Shown: positions 38,600-51,576, counted from the stretch's first letter. The stretch: 64,000 nucleotides of DNA from Torymus aiolomorphi (GCA_036365515.1 CM070874.1:21588709-21652708); one strand, 5' to 3'. Notes: generated from the sequence alone by a model not told the origin. Program-made: numbers and translations.

Positions 38600-41560
38600 G
38601 ATAACCCTGCCTGACTCTGGGCTCACTCTACATTTGGCAGCGGGTCTCGGCTTTTCAAAGGTTCGCTGCATCTCTCCGTAGGCTCGGCATCCTCACTGGC
38701 GAAGTCTCTTCCTTCGGGCGGTGGCAACGTGCACGGAGAGGGCGCAACAGCGTTCTCCCTTTTTCCTCCTTCCTTCTCTACGGCTTCCTGTGGAACTACA
38801 GCCTCCCTTTGCATAGTGCGTAACGGATTCTTCCTCGCTCCGTTTGCTCCTAGGTTAGTTGGCTGCGGGCTCTTCCCCCTCCTCGAAGGTTCGTTGGATC
38901 TCTCTGTGGGGCGACGCGCACGGCGAGGACACAACAGCGCTCTCTCTTCCCTCTGCTTCCAAGTGCCTCGGTTTACTTGCTTCCTCTCTCTGTCTCTCCT
39001 CTTCGCTCTCCTTTCTTCGCTTCTTCTCTCTTCTTCAGCTCTCCTTCGATCTTCTCGCCTTCTTGCGGATTCTCCGCTTTGTTCGGCTAATTTTGTCTCC
39101 TCTGCTATCCTCTCTTCTTCTCGCTGCTACTCTGCTTCTGCCTGCCTGGGGGCGCTGCGGTTGGTGGCGATGGCGGTGCGGTTGTCGGTGGCCCGGCTGG
39201 CCGCTTCGCGTCCACCGCGGCGACTTCTTCTTGTGTCTTCCCTTCTTTCTTCTCCTTGTCCTTTTTCCTTCTCTCCTTGTGCCGGTGGTTTGCAGCTTCT
39301 CCCTCACTGTCGCTGGTGTCGTCGTCTACTCTGACCGTGGCTACGACTTTGGCTGCGCGACTGCTCGTGCTGAACGCCGCCCCTTGCAACTTCATTTTCT
39401 CCTTCGGTTTTGGCGGCGTGTGGCGGCGATCTATTTCCATCTGACGCTCCAGCTTGACTCCGTACCCCTTAATCATCTGGAGTGAGGTTACCTTCTTATA
39501 AAATAGCGCCGCTCGATACTCCGTCAGTATGTTTTTATACGCTATCTTCACCAGTTTCCTCTCTGGCGGTGGACGTTTAAAGTGACCAACGATATATCTG
39601 AAACAGGACAGGAAGTTTGTGATATTCTCGTTTTTGGCTTCCGTCCTGGCGTGTAACTCCTCCTCAATGTCGGTCTTGTCCAATGCTCCGATGAACTGCA
39701 GTCTAAATTCCTCCTTGAACTCGCGCCACGTGCTAATGTCGTCCTGCGTCGTGAGATTCCATTTCAATGCGCCCTTCGATAAGATACTTGGGAGGGCTCG
39801 CAATAAGTCGCTATCGGTCATACTTGACTTTTTTCTCCACGCTGACAACATCGTGAGGTATTCCTCTGGCCCGTCTCGGTCTTCTCCCGAGAACTGTATC
39901 CTCCACGCTTGCACCTCCCTCCGGCACTTCCAGTCTCGGCTTGCGTTTCGCCGTCGCCGCCTGGGCCGTCGCCTCTCCTCATCGCTCTCGCTGCTACTGC
40001 TTTCTGACAAGCTATTATCGTCGCTGCTCTCTGGCGACGAGCTGTCCTCCGAGGGGCTCCGTCTGCGGCGGTGGTGTTTCGGCTCCTCCTTCCTTCTCTT
40101 CTGTTTCTCACTGCGATTGCCATCTCGTTTTCGCACTGCCGCTTCTCTCCGTTCAGGTGTTTCCTTTGGCGTTTGTCGTCCCCGCTCTCCAAAGTCTTCC
40201 TCTTCTCGCCTGCATTGGTTTCTCCATCAGTCGCTCGTTTCTGGTTCTCGCTGGCGATGCTCTTTTCTTCTACCGCCGCTGCTATCACTCTCACTACTAC
40301 TTCATGGGTGGTGTTCTTCCCTCCGTTGCGCGGTTGTGGGGTGTCTCTTTTCCTTGTTCACCTCCCTCTCGTGTGCTTCGTGCTCTCTTCCTTTGGCAAA
40401 CCGAGGCGGGCTGTTGCAAGGCTGGATGGCTGTGTAAAATCTTTCCTGTATTTGTCGCCTAGGCGGCGTAATGTTTTCCCGCCGCGGCGTTACGCGTGGC
40501 ATAAATTCGGCTACCGGTGGGGCTGCGCCTTCCATCGGCTCTCGTCGTCTTGCTCGGGCTTTTTTCGTTGCCAGTTGTGCCGCAACTTGCATCAGCTTCG
40601 CGCTGTGTACGCGTCTACCTCGGTGTCGTCGCTCGTCGTTCCTTCGCTATTGTTCCACCCATCGGCATACAGACTTGCATTAATCGATGTTGAAGGTTGA
40701 GTCGGAGGTGCTGCTGGCTGTGGCGTTGTCCTTTGCGTCGCTACCAGCGTGGCGGTTGAGGTTGTCGGTTGACGTGGCCCCGGCGTCGGTTGCGTCGACG
40801 AGACTCCATGTCCAGGGCTTATCCTTGGGGCCTGGTCCCTCTGTGGCGTCGTGATCATCTTTACATACTGTACTCCCGACGTGCTCATCTGCCAACTTCG
40901 TGCCTTTCCGGTCCAGTAATTTCTAAGCTCTGGGGCGACGTCGAGGTATTGAGGTAGGCCTGACACGGTTCGGTACTCCTCTTACCTTGACAGAGTGGCG
41001 ACAAACATCGGTAGATTCGTTGCGGTGGTCGTTTCGCTGGCCGTGGCAGAGCTCATCATGGCCAAGGCGGCTGAGGTGTAGCTGACGGTGGGCGTTCCTC
41101 GCGTCGACAGTCCAGATGACGATGTCACCGGTTCCACTGCTCCTACGATCTCCTGGATCTGCATCTCCGTCAAGCGTGAGCGTAGTCTCTCGACATCACC
41201 GGTCGTGGTGGTACTCTCCCCCGTCCCCTTCTGGTTGGATTTTGGCTTCCGCCCTCGTTTCGCTTTAGGCTGTGCTACAAACTCCTCCTCACTCGTTGAC
41301 TCCCGACCGTAGCATGCTCCTTCCTGTTCGTCCCCCTCGTACCATGGAATGTCCTTCAGCGGGAGGCCAGCTTCCCTCAGACTTGCACGTAGCAATCTGT
41401 CTTGACGTTCACCGGTGTTGCCTCGAGTGCTCAGCTGCTTATCCCTCAGTGTCGCTTTCAGTTGCTGGGGTGACAGGCGTATAACTTCCAAGTTTATGGC
41501 CCTCACCTCCCGGATCTTCAGAAACTTCTTCATAGGTTTTTGATGATTAGTGACGTCCAT
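38600..41560 (-). pseudogene. Gypsy gag, broken into several frames
   Basis: Begins at 41560 with a 192-codon block. Its residues ~28-66 (LSPQQLKATLRDKQL, STRGNTGERQDRLL) resemble a SAP-type DNA-binding fold. A Pro/Thr-rich linker follows (40966-40592). The capsid-like block is at 40136-39105: WRIQFSGEDRDGPEEYL, LLRALPSIL, ALKWNL and FKEEFRLQFI. It ends in a Lys/Arg/Glu-rich tail and a linker (38934-38623) to the protease. No CCHC knuckle is visible. Frame changes and stops separate the blocks. Confidence 0.75.
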
Positions 41561-42457
41561 GTTGATCTTCTTCTTCCCCTCTCGACGGTAGACTTCGCTC
41601 GCGCCGATAGTTCACACTACAATAATTATGCACAACGCGGAGATGGGCGGTGGTCTTTGAAAACCCAAGGTTCACGCGGGCAGCCTCAAAAGCGCCTTGA
41701 ATATCGCTCGAAGGGTCCGCGAACGGAGTGAATATAAAAATTAAATTTCATTCCCACTTCCTCCTCGGTGGCACGATTTAAAAAAAAAATAAATAAGAAG
41801 TGAATAATATTCAAAAAACACACTAAAACTATTCGGTTTCTTCCACGTAACACGCCAGCGTGAGGGCCCTTTAGGGTATGTTTCCACGCAGTCGGTCGTG
41901 TCTCACTGACGGTGGGGGATTTTATTTTATACTTCATGGTATATATAATTATTATAAATTTAATATCCATAAATAAATTAAATCTGGAAAAAACCTTCTT
42001 TTTTCCACCTAAAATGGTCAAAAACCTCGGCACGCAACGAGGTGTAATTTGGCAATGTTTCTAGGCGTACTAGGGCGATGGCAGTGAGACACGCCGTCCT
42101 TCGTAGAACAATATCGAAATTTCACAAAAAAAGTCACTTTCAGGGCGACCGAATCGCAACCTGACTACCGCCTGAACTGAAGAGCCGCTGCGCAAAATGG
42201 CCGCAGGCTGCAGCGCACTATTGACGGCGTGCGCTGGAGCTCGCTCTCCCCCCCTCTCTCTCGTCCACACACACACACACACAACAATTGAACTTGTAAT
42301 AAATATAAATGAAAAGAAACAAAAAGAAAAAATAATAATAGTATCTGTGGGTGCGAGTCGGCTCGACTCACAATTTGTTCTCTCTCTCGCGTGTCTCGAC
42401 TTGTCGATTCGCGTAATTTTCCGTAATGTCGGTCTCGGCCCCACGTTGCTGGCGCCA
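41561..42457. other. Gypsy leader between PBS and gag
   Basis: About 0.9 kb with no supported gene. It contains a short (CA)n at about 42266-42285. Confidence 0.5.
42439..42457 (-). other. Gypsy primer-binding site
   Basis: On the minus strand TGGCGCCAGCAACGTGGGG lies 2 nt after the LTR end. TGG followed by a tRNA 3'-end complement is the expected layout. The sequence resembles the TGGCGCC...CGTGGGG sites common in insect Gypsy elements. I do not assign the tRNA. Confidence 0.75.
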
Positions 42458-43149
42458 TTTGTAACGTTGCGAATTTTTGCACCCCCTTTAACAACGTCAG
42501 AGTTCGCCCTGAGGGCTGATTATGCGCGATAGACTCTCGCGCCTACTCCTAATTCCCCCGACACTCCCGTCCCAAGACACTATAACGCGCAAACGCGGTC
42601 AAAATTTCTTGTTGAAGGGCGCCAGACCACGGTGACGGCGCGTTCTCTTCTCCTCCTCCTCTGCCTGGCTCTGGACTCTCCCTCCTCCCGGGCGTGGGCG
42701 GCGTTGCGACGGCCTGGGGCTGCCGATACCCTCGGTGACTAAGGGAAGTACGCGAATGAGCAACGACGCATTGGTTCTTCGTGTGATGAATAACGACTCG
42801 CGCACGTCCGCAGGGAACACGAAACAAACACATAAAATAAAATAACACTGATGCAATTAGTAATTATGATCTTTAATGGCACGACTAAAATCTTTTCTCT
42901 AGCGGTGGACAGTGAACACTCTGATGTTGCGAAACACGGTTGACAAGATGGCCGCTCGGGGCCTCGCACGCCGGGTATTCGCGCACACGCGAGAGAGAAC
43001 TGCCGCTACTTTCTCCCCGATGGAAGCTATTGCTCGCAATACATAAGGAAAATGATAAAATTGAGGGTCGGGGGCAGGAAAGAAAATGCCTCCCGACGAC
43101 AGCAACCAAATTCTTACCGTTGCACATCTGTCGCTCATAAGGACCTCCG

Positions 43150-43197
<48 letters not shown>

Positions 43198-43203
<6 letters not shown>

Positions 43204-44178
43204 CCGTCTCTCAACTGGGCCCCTCACGTGAATCAGTGTGTGCCGAAGATATATGGCTCTCTATACACCCTGAAGTTTTTTAAGCAAGCTCTAATGCGCA
43301 GTGTACGCAAAAACTTAGTCGAGAGTCTGGTGCTTTCGCACTTCGATTATGCTTATGTGGTACACCATGATCTCGATAAGGAGCGCGAGCTGAAGCTGTT
43401 ACGTGCGCTTCACGCGTGCATACGCTTTATTTCCGGCAACATCCCGCGCCGCGCTCTCGTAACACCGTACCGACTCCAACTTGGCTGGCTGTTACCGTCC
43501 AGTCGGCGTGACTACTTCACGGCCACTCTCCCGTTCAGTGTCATTTCGCATAGATCGCCCTCTTATCTCATATCGAGGTTCTCTTTAATTAACACGGATA
43601 TCAATATCAGAAGCTCTAGCCATCGTCCCACTCCGTCTCTCTACTACTCCCCTCCCCGTACTGAAGCCAGGAATTGCACATTCGTTTTTACAGCCTCTAA
43701 ACTCATAAATTCCATTCCTTCAGTTTCCTTTAATCCCTCACGCCTTGCCCACTTTAAATCCTCACTTTACACCTTTCTCCTTGAGAGAGATTGGAGTGAC
43801 TGGCGGACTAGGGTTGAAACAGAAGGCATTACAAACTTCTACAGACCGTCCGATTAACTGTGTAACTGTTCATTGCAAATTTTCTGTTGTTACGAATTTC
43901 TGTTGTAAATATTTATTGCGTTGCGTACAGGAATGCACCCCCGTATGCGTTTTGCAATTCGTTTAGATGATTGTCAACTTGCGTTTCTACTGTTTTTATT
44001 ACTCTGCGCCAACATACGGTTGTAATGCTTTGTATTATTATTAATTTGCATTACTATGTATTATTAGTGCGTTCTAGTACTTTGTATTATTTCATTTTGT
44101 ATATAGTTTATTATTGTAAATCTTTGTATAATTTTAGTGCCTGATTGGGTTATACCCAGAGGCCAAATAAAGACATCT
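43198..44178 (+). pseudogene. 5'-truncated CR1/Jockey-like LINE, RT C-terminus
   Basis: Inserted in the CT microsatellite of the right LTR. The left LTR shows this CT run unbroken. A 209-codon frame (43228-43857) covers the post-palm thumb and tail of a LINE ORF2: SLVLSHFDYAYVV, ISGNIPRRALVTPYRLQLGW, SYLISRF and a C-terminus ending FLLERDW. The 3' UTR ends AATAAAGACATCTAATCT. It differs from the 27-33 kb LINE in sequence, so it is a second family or subfamily. Confidence 0.8.
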
Positions 44179-44305
<127 letters not shown>

Positions 44306-45652
44306 GGTGGTTCGCGGCGAGAGTCACAAGTTGGCAGCGGACAAATACTCTCTTTCCCTCACTCTCCAACACTACTCTCTCACACTACTAATTCAATACT
44401 CTCCTACTACTAATACAATACACTCTCCTAATACTACACAAAATGCTCCAACTGTTACTTCAGACTCTACAACGATTACTTCAGAAACTATGAGATGTGC
44501 ACTAGGCGACAATCCAGGACTGAGTGAAGAAGAAGGAAGCGGTGCCTGCTCGCTTCCGTCTTCTTCCTCGGTGGCGTCTCTCTCTTCCTCTCTCGCCCTC
44601 ATTCAATCAGATAGGTCGGTGGGCAGGTTGGCAGCAGGTATCGGCGCGCGTCGCGATTTTCTTTTTCCTTTTGTGGTGAAACTTATTAATGCAAACCAAT
44701 TAGGGCTCTAATTACTCGAACGGTGGCTGCTATTAGCTATGCGTGATGGCAACGATTGCCGAGTCGATTCCTGCTGCCAACTGTTGCGCGCGGATTTTAA
44801 ACCGGCATAACCTGGCTTAATTCTCTACGCTTAGTGGCGGCGCGCCTTTGGACGACGGCGCGCCTCCACACTTTGATGCGTCGGTCGTCCTCTAATCGGT
44901 AGTTCTCTCTCTCCTTCCTACATGTGCGCCACTGCGCACTCTCTCTCCCACTCATACTTATGCTCCGCTGCGCTCTCTATCTCCCTCACTCATATGCTCT
45001 CGGCTGTATGCAGCGCGCAGGCTACCGAGCTGGGTTCTCGCTCTCTCTCGCTCTCATACTCCGCGGCTCTCGCTCGCTCTCTCCCTCTTCCTCGCAAGCG
45101 GCGTGCAGCGCGTAGGCTGCTGCCCCCCCTCTCACTCAGTATGAGCAGCATCGGCGCGTCGTCTCGCATGTTTTCTCTCGGTCTCGCGTCTCGCATGGCT
45201 GCCGGCTTCGTGGACGTCGCACAGCCGCAACAGGTATTCGTGGCCGCGCGTGCTCGTGTCGGTGTTTTCCGTGTGTGTGTAGTGCGTGGGTGCGACGCGA
45301 GTGTGCGTCGGCGGCCGGCATCTTTCTTCGGCGGCTGCTGTCTCCGCAACATGGTGGCCGGGCTCACTTGGGCATGTTCGCATTCGGCGCAGTCTTAATT
45401 TTCGTGTGCGTCGTCTGCGAGCGTGCGAGCAGGTGGCTCGGCTTTCATCGCCTCAGTGCGGTCTGCTACTTTCCGCTCTCTTCCTCTCTGCGCAGCATCG
45501 CCGTCGGCGTGGACTCTGGGGCTGCTGTTACGTCGGTGTCGTGTGCTACCTGCCTCGGAAGCGTTGTACCTCGACAGAGTGAGAAAAAAAACAATTAGCT
45601 AATCGCGTTTTTTGGCTTTCCCAAGGAGGGGCAGAAAACGCACCTCATTACA

Positions 45653-46575
45653 AAACCCAGGTACCGGATGCTATCCTGGAACTGTATCGTGTGGCCACCT
45701 AATTCGAGTTTGGGGTACTTGAACTCTCTTCTCTTTGTTACGAGAACAGCCTCGCTCTTCTCATGGGATAGTTCGAGACCGCGTGCTCCAACGGCTGACT
45801 ATTTCTAGAGACTCGTTGCATTTCCGCTCTAGTTCTTGTATAGTTGCCGCTACTGCCACCATGGTCATATTATTGGCATATCCTACCAAAACCACGTCCT
45901 TAGGTAGTTTGAGCCGCAGCAGCCCGTCGTAATGTACTCGTATGTTCCATATTGTGGGGCCACCTACAGATCCTTGAGCGACTCCTGCCGTGATCGCAAC
46001 TTCTGTGGTGCCATCGTCCGTTTCCACCATTAGCGGCCTGTCCTCTAGGTAGCTGCTAGCCACCCTCATTAGACATTCAGGTAGTCTTCTGTTAAGGGCT
46101 TGATATATATGTTCCCAGTTGGCCGTGTTAAAGGCGTTTTTAACATCGAATGTTACCAGGGCACAGAAGCCTCCCGGCTGCGGTTTCATAGAGAATGCTT
46201 TGTCTACTCTTTTCTGCACTTCCTGCACCGGATGCAAGTGCTCCGTCCTGCACGGACTCCGTATTGCATCTTCGACAGTCCTTCATGCTCCGGGTCGTCC
46301 AATTCGCTCTGCACGCGGTTGAGAATCATTCTCTCATATAGCTTACCCGTAGAGTCAAGCATGCATAACGGTCTCCAAGAGGATGGTGCCTTGGGATCCT
46401 TGTTTTTACCCTTCGGTATAAGGACCAGATTTTGGCGTTCCATTGTTTCGAGAAATAACCTCTTTCCATCTTCTTTGAGCTTTCCTTCTTTGAGCTTCCC
46501 TTGTGTGTGTATCGCGTCATCAAATCGCGAGTTCACAGTGCTGTAGTTGTCGAAGCAAATCAATCCAAAAGTCAA
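45653..46575 (-). pseudogene. R1-clade LINE, reverse transcriptase part of ORF2
   Basis: Reading leftward: LVLIPKGKNKD, SWRPLCMLDSTGKLYERMI, MQYGVRAGRSTC, VTFDVKNAFNTANW (motif A), GVAQGSVGGPTIWNI, then GYANNMTMV at the catalytic box and a broken tail ending RYLG at the Gypsy target. YADD has become YANN, which would abolish RT activity. One frameshift separates the 46575-46204 and 46237-45761 blocks. The N-terminal endonuclease and ORF1 are absent. The 5' side is replaced by the errantivirus-like element. Confidence 0.85.
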
Positions 46576-46869
46576 TCCGAAAATCCATTAATTGTGAGAG
46601 TGATTTGATAGTGACTGATTGAAAAGCGATTTCAGCAAAAAGTGACAGATATTCACTTTTTATCTAACAGTCTTATTTACAAGAAATATACAGTTGAACA
46701 CAGTCAGAAACACAGACAGCGCAACCATACAATACAAAAAAAAAAGTGAATACGGATAGCTCGATCAACAAAAAAGAAAAAAAAAACAGGCGTTACCCTA
46801 ACTCACAAATACAAAAGCACATCAAACAACATCAATTATCATTATCAAGAAATTAAGGAGTCGTCACTC

Positions 46870-48829
46870 ATGCGTAATACGAAGCAGCCAATTATTTCCT
46901 CTCGAAACGCAACATTGAAGGAAGGAAGCCAACAGCCACTGAAAATCGACACGCCAGTCACCCGAGGACTTCCAGATGCAGACCAGCGCAGCCACGAAGC
47001 TCACAAGTTTGTAAGTCCTTACGTTTCCCCACTATTATCCGCTAGAAAGTATTTTTGAGTCGTTAGTGCCAATACGCATTCCCGTATCGTCCCTAACACT
47101 AGGTCAAACTCGCAATCATGTCTATCTGGAATCTTCAGCCGTTCAAAGAGCGAAAAACACTTAAAAAATACGGGCGCGCGCCCCAAGTCCCGCAATCACT
47201 CGCTATCATCAGTGCGCACGGTACCGATAACAGACTCCGAAATGAAACTTAAAGCCACAGAGTTCTATAAAATAAGAAAGCATTTTTTCGACAGCATAAA
47301 TGAACGCGAAAGAATGGACCTTGTATTAGATTACATCGGTTCGAAACCAGAATTAGTAACCTCCGTTTTCGGCTTGCAACGTGCGCAGGAAAAAGGAAAA
47401 TGCTCCACCGACAGTTAATCTAGAGCAACAAAGCAATACGGCTGCTGGCGCTCCATCTTGCGCGTTACTTGAAACTGCGTTGGGCCCTCTCAACGCTAGT
47501 AATATACACGAGACAAATAGAGAAAATAATTCGGTTATACAGGCAGCAGTACTGCCTGCTTACAATTTTCCACCGTACATAGCAAACACCGTACATAGCA
47601 AACACCACAGAGGAAAAATTATCCCCCGGTGGCATCAACCCTATCACAGCGGTGACTTGCGTAGCCACCGCTTATCGGCCAATCGCTACCAACACGATGT
47701 CACATACCACGGCTACTCAATCTGCATCTCAAGCGTCAAATTTTACACTGCCCAATTCGTTTCCTGTACTCAGTAGCGTACCGCAGGTGAGTCCCTCGAC
47801 GCCGTGGCTAGATTTTATGCTGAGAGAGCAAGCGATAAAAGAAGCTCAAGCGACACAGCAGAACTTTTTAAGCTGCGCAAATAATGATCTTTGAGCGCGA
47901 ATAACTTAAGAGCCGCAAGTGGCACCAACTGTAACACACACTCGAGGACCTTCACATTATCTTACCTTTAGTCAGGCGATAAACCTGATCCCACAATTTG
48001 ACGGGAATCCGGATAATTTAAATTTGTTTTGCGTTGCTGTAGAGCGCGTTATAGCTACGTTCGGCCGTGAATATGACGAGTATGTCATTTTTACTCTCGC
48101 CAACAAGCTTACAGGACAAGCAGCAGCCGGATACAAAGCGCGCCTAGCCAGCTATCGATCGGTAAATCACCTGCTATCGGATTTAAGGATGCAGTATAAC
48201 AATGTGGGCATTGCCGACGAAATAATCGCTCAAATGAAGATTATCTCCCAGTATCAAAATGAAACTGCGAGAGACTTCGGCTTAAGGGTTCAGAAGCTAC
48301 ACAATCGGCTTCATACTATCAATGAATCAGCGCCCAGTCTCGAGACCGGCGATCGGAATCTTTTAAAACGCAGTGCGGATCGCAATGCGTTACCGCAATT
48401 TCTGTTTGGGTTGTCTCAGCAGCTCGATCATCAAGTACGTAGCGAACGCCCTTCCTCGCTCAACGAAGCTATTCGGTTCGCAGTTAAGTTCGAGTGCAAG
48501 CAGAGCGAGGGGCAGCCACATCTTGCAGTACTGCTACAGCTGCAAACCTCACCTTACTGGAAGCTACACCGATTCTGCCGACACAACAAACGCAACAAGT
48601 AGCACCAATTCAGCAGCTGCGGCAAGCCGTAGCATCTCAAACGCTCCATACTGTGCCACAACAAGTACATCCGCTTGCGCCGTCGGCTACACTCACACCA
48701 AGCAGTGCACCAGCTCCACAAGACACGACACATATACTAAGAGCGCTCGTTGACGCATTGCAGATAAAATTCTGCACAGGCTGTGGTTATGCAGGACACA
48801 CGAAAGATACGTGCCGTAATATATCATGA
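46870..48829 (+). pseudogene. Errantivirus-like gag, frameshifted
   Basis: Blocks at 46870-47058, 47212-47418, 47652-47894 and 47919-48602 follow one another in different frames. The capsid-like block (227 codons) has FDGNPDNLNLFC, LANKLTGQAAAGY and ARDFGLRVQKLHNRL, a pattern found in insect Gypsy/errantivirus Gags. The nucleocapsid knuckle CTGCGYAGHTKDTC lies at about 48775-48816 in another frame. At least three shifts or stops break it. Confidence 0.65.
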
Positions 48830-49273
48830 ATACGAGGACATATGATAAGCACTTGTCGTAATCTCAGGGATGACTTACGTTCGGGACGACTACAACCGAA
48901 TTATCGAAGGAACAACAATAATTATCGTAATAACAACAACAGGGACTATGCTTATCAATAATCGAAATCCAAGAGGAAATTACCATAATAATCACAACAA
49001 TAACTAAATCAATAACAATAATGACAATTCACAGTTACAAGATAACGGAGAAAATGGAAGGTCACACGATACTCCACCCGATAACCAAGCTAGGCAAATG
49101 CAAAATAATGCACAGTCCTTAACAAACAATAATACTCAGAATTTAAACTTATAGATCGTTCGACGCAATCCTCAGGCGCAGAGCGATCCTTATCACCAGT
49201 CGCAGAAGAAAAAGCGCAATCTCACAGATTCGCCTCTATTAATTTTTTAGAAACAGGTCGTCAACCTCCTATC
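48830..49273. other. Asn-rich linker of the errantivirus-like element
   Basis: Repeats of AATAACAACA-type sequence with stops in all frames. Probably the gag/pol junction, expanded by Asn codon repeats. Confidence 0.4.
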
Positions 49274-49882
49274 GTGATGCTTGAAAGTGTGAACCTCTTA
49301 AAGGAAAAATGCAAATTTTATGCTGATTCAGAAGCGGAAATTTCAGTAATTAAGAAAAGCCATTTACAACCTAGCACTTATAAAGACACACGTGATATAT
49401 TAGAAATAAAAGGAGTTACTCCTGGGGAAACTCATACACTCATTAGAGGGCAAATAAAATTACTCAATCGTCAATGCAAAATATATGTTGTCCCCGACAC
49501 CTTTCCCATTGATACGGAAGGTTACCTCGGATGGGACATTATTAATGAATTTTCCGGCCATATTGATGCCGCGACAAAGCATATTAAACTGAGTAATACT
49601 TGTGTTTCTTTTATAGTAGACGAAAAAGTTACGATTCCCCCTAGAGTATGCAGAGCAATTATGGTGCGTGTGAAAAATGACATTAGAATAGGTTGGGTAC
49701 CGCTCATGAATTTGCATCCAAAAATACTTCTTGGCAATTTTGTAACCGAAAATTACAATGGGAAAATTTATGCTGAATGTTTAAACATTAGTAATGAACC
49801 AGTAGAAATCAGCATTCCCAAGGTTGCATTACAACTATGCGAAACAATAAAAACTGGACACCCTGTAAAAGTCAAAAGTTAA
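49274..49882 (+). pseudogene. Retroviral-type protease remnant
   Basis: 202 codons. FYADSEAEISVIKK occupies the place of the active-site loop (normally hydrophobic-D-S/T-G-A) and DTEGYLGWDII the second lobe. The catalytic Gly is replaced, so activity is unlikely. The C-terminal half (IPPRVCRAIMVRV, NEPVEI) fits the linker between protease and RT in Gypsy-type Pol. The expected RT does not follow. Confidence 0.55.
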
Positions 49883-50000
49883 CGAATCTAGCAACACGGC
49901 ACATAAAATTTCGTGTATTAGAGGCGGGCATCTGCCCAAAAATTATAGCGATCAAGGAAAAAGCGCCAGGACTTCACTCTTTGGCTCTGTTGCAAATGAT

Positions 50001-50387
50001 ATGTGCGCTAAGAATCAAAATACAATTGAGAAAAACAGAAACTCTTCAGATGGAAATACTGGAAATATCAACACTGTGGACGAACCAAATCACTGCTACC
50101 CAGCCTCGCTCAGCGAGCCTCGTGCTCAACACACTGCATCTAATTCTAACTCGTTTAGAGTCAGTCAGCCATTTGAAAATCCAATGGATGTTACTGAAGA
50201 TCCTAGACAGAGTAATAGCAGTCTCTCAAGACCGAACCAGTTTATCAAAGTTCCAGAAGAACCACAGTTATTTGAAAACGAAACAAATGTACAGCTAGCA
50301 ACTGCCTATCTTGTTGCAGCTGCTAGACCACCACGCGAAAAACCGCCTTGGACATTACAAGAAAAAGTGCCACTACGAAATGCATAA
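50001..50387 (+). CDS. Unknown 128-codon frame, possible pol C-terminus
   Basis: Asn/Ser/Pro-rich, with no domain I recognise. It sits between the protease remnant and the env-like signal peptide, where an integrase C-terminus would lie in an intact element. The function and even the coding status are uncertain. Confidence 0.25.
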   Translation: MCAKNQNTIEKNRNSSDGNTGNINTVDEPNHCYPASLSEPRAQHTASNSNSFRVSQPFENPMDVTEDPRQSNSSLSRPNQFIKVPEEPQLFENETNVQLATAYLVAAARPPREKPPWTLQEKVPLRNA

Positions 50388-50480
50388 TGTACGCATCAAA
50401 AATGGAAAAAATAAATAGGCACTAATCAAAACCAACGGAAAATAGCGTAAAAAAAAGAGAAAAAAAGGAATCTCATCTAT

Positions 50481-50904
50481 AACATCCTAATACTAAGCAT
50501 ATTCGTTTTTATTCTTTTAATTTTTTTTCGCGCCTCGGACGCGGCGGAAAAAAAATCAAACACAAACATTTCACTCTAGTTGCACACAAGTATAACATTC
50601 ATCATGCCCTTTGCAAGCTCTGATTACGAAATTACAAGACAGGACATTACGTCTTGGAAGAACGCAAGCACTGCACAAGTATAAAACTTTAAAAGGCACG
50701 CTTAGTGCATATCAAATATCGTCTGTTGCCCTAGTAGGAGTCGGTATCGCGATCGCGGTTTTGGCACTCGTGACTTTGAGATGTTTTCTTGCAGGTTGGC
50801 AAAATAAAGAATTAAGCAGAGATCGACAAACTGAGCTGAGAAACCTTCGAAAGGTTCTTAAAGAGCTTAGATATCTGAATGCAGCAACCGAGAAAACATT
50901 GTGA
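50481..50904 (+). pseudogene. Env-like scraps: signal peptide and membrane anchor
   Basis: A hydrophobic leader frame (ILILSIFVFILLIFF, then a small-residue cleavage-like site) lies at about 50484-50575. A separate frame at 50611-50904 contains a ~24-residue membrane span (VALVGVGIAIAVLALVTL) with a short charged tail. The ectodomain is missing. A truncated fusion glycoprotein gene is the inference. It cannot be functional. Confidence 0.45.
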
Positions 50905-50994
50905 GCAGCAGAGCGGCAAAAAAACGACGTTTTCAGAGCTGACAACGATTTACTATACCAAATGAACTTTTATTATTTTAATGCAGTTTATATA

Positions 50995-51029
50995 TAGATA
51001 TATATATATATATATATGTATGTATATAT

Positions 51030-51095
<66 letters not shown>
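50995..51095. repeat. (AT)n microsatellite
   Basis: Almost pure TA repeat after GTTTATATATAG. Confidence 0.97.
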
Positions 51096-51097
<2 letters not shown>

Positions 51098-51099
51098 TA

Positions 51100-51576
51100 C
51101 ATTTCTTAAAAGGGGTTTATAAAACCCGTTTTTTTATATATAGGGGTTTATCGAGCCCGATTTTGATTATGCAGCCCGGGCTTCATAATATTTTTAAATA
51201 TAGAGGCTTATGCGGCCCGACTTAGAGTCTATAACCCCAGGGTCCATTATTCCTTTAGTCACTTGCCATAGGGAACTCTGGGCTGTAGGTATTAATATAC
51301 AGTCTTGGGCTACATAAACCCCGATAAGTGTATATATATAAACACCTTTAACCCTGTTTTCTGGAATTTTACAGGGTCCTATAGTTTATCTCTTCAGAGT
51401 TCGCTATATAGGCGCGTGACTAAAGAAATAATGACCCTGGGGTTATTGACTCTAGACGCTTCCCAGAAATAACAGTTCCGCACCAAAAACACTTCTGGGA
51501 CGTCCCAGAAATAACAACGGGTCCCGGAAATCACAGTTATACATCATTAAAAGTCCCAGAAAACAGAGTTAAAGGA

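Larger units (their letters stand above)
46577..50990 (+). mobile_element. Internally deleted errantivirus-like LTR element
   Basis: An old endogenous insect retroelement on the plus strand. A leader (46577-46869) is followed by a broken gag, a protease remnant, a short segment of unknown polyprotein origin, then env-like scraps. RT, RNase H and integrase are absent. LTRs are not identifiable: the left end meets R1 sequence and the right end runs into an AT microsatellite. Gag type plus a signal-peptide/TM pair fits errantiviruses, but a Gypsy relative with env is equally possible. Confidence 0.6.

Noticed and set aside
39619..40700. Plus-strand frames of 170-270 codons opposite the Gypsy gag
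   Set aside because: Antisense of the capsid-like Gag, with Ser/Arg/Leu composition from the charged Gag sequence.
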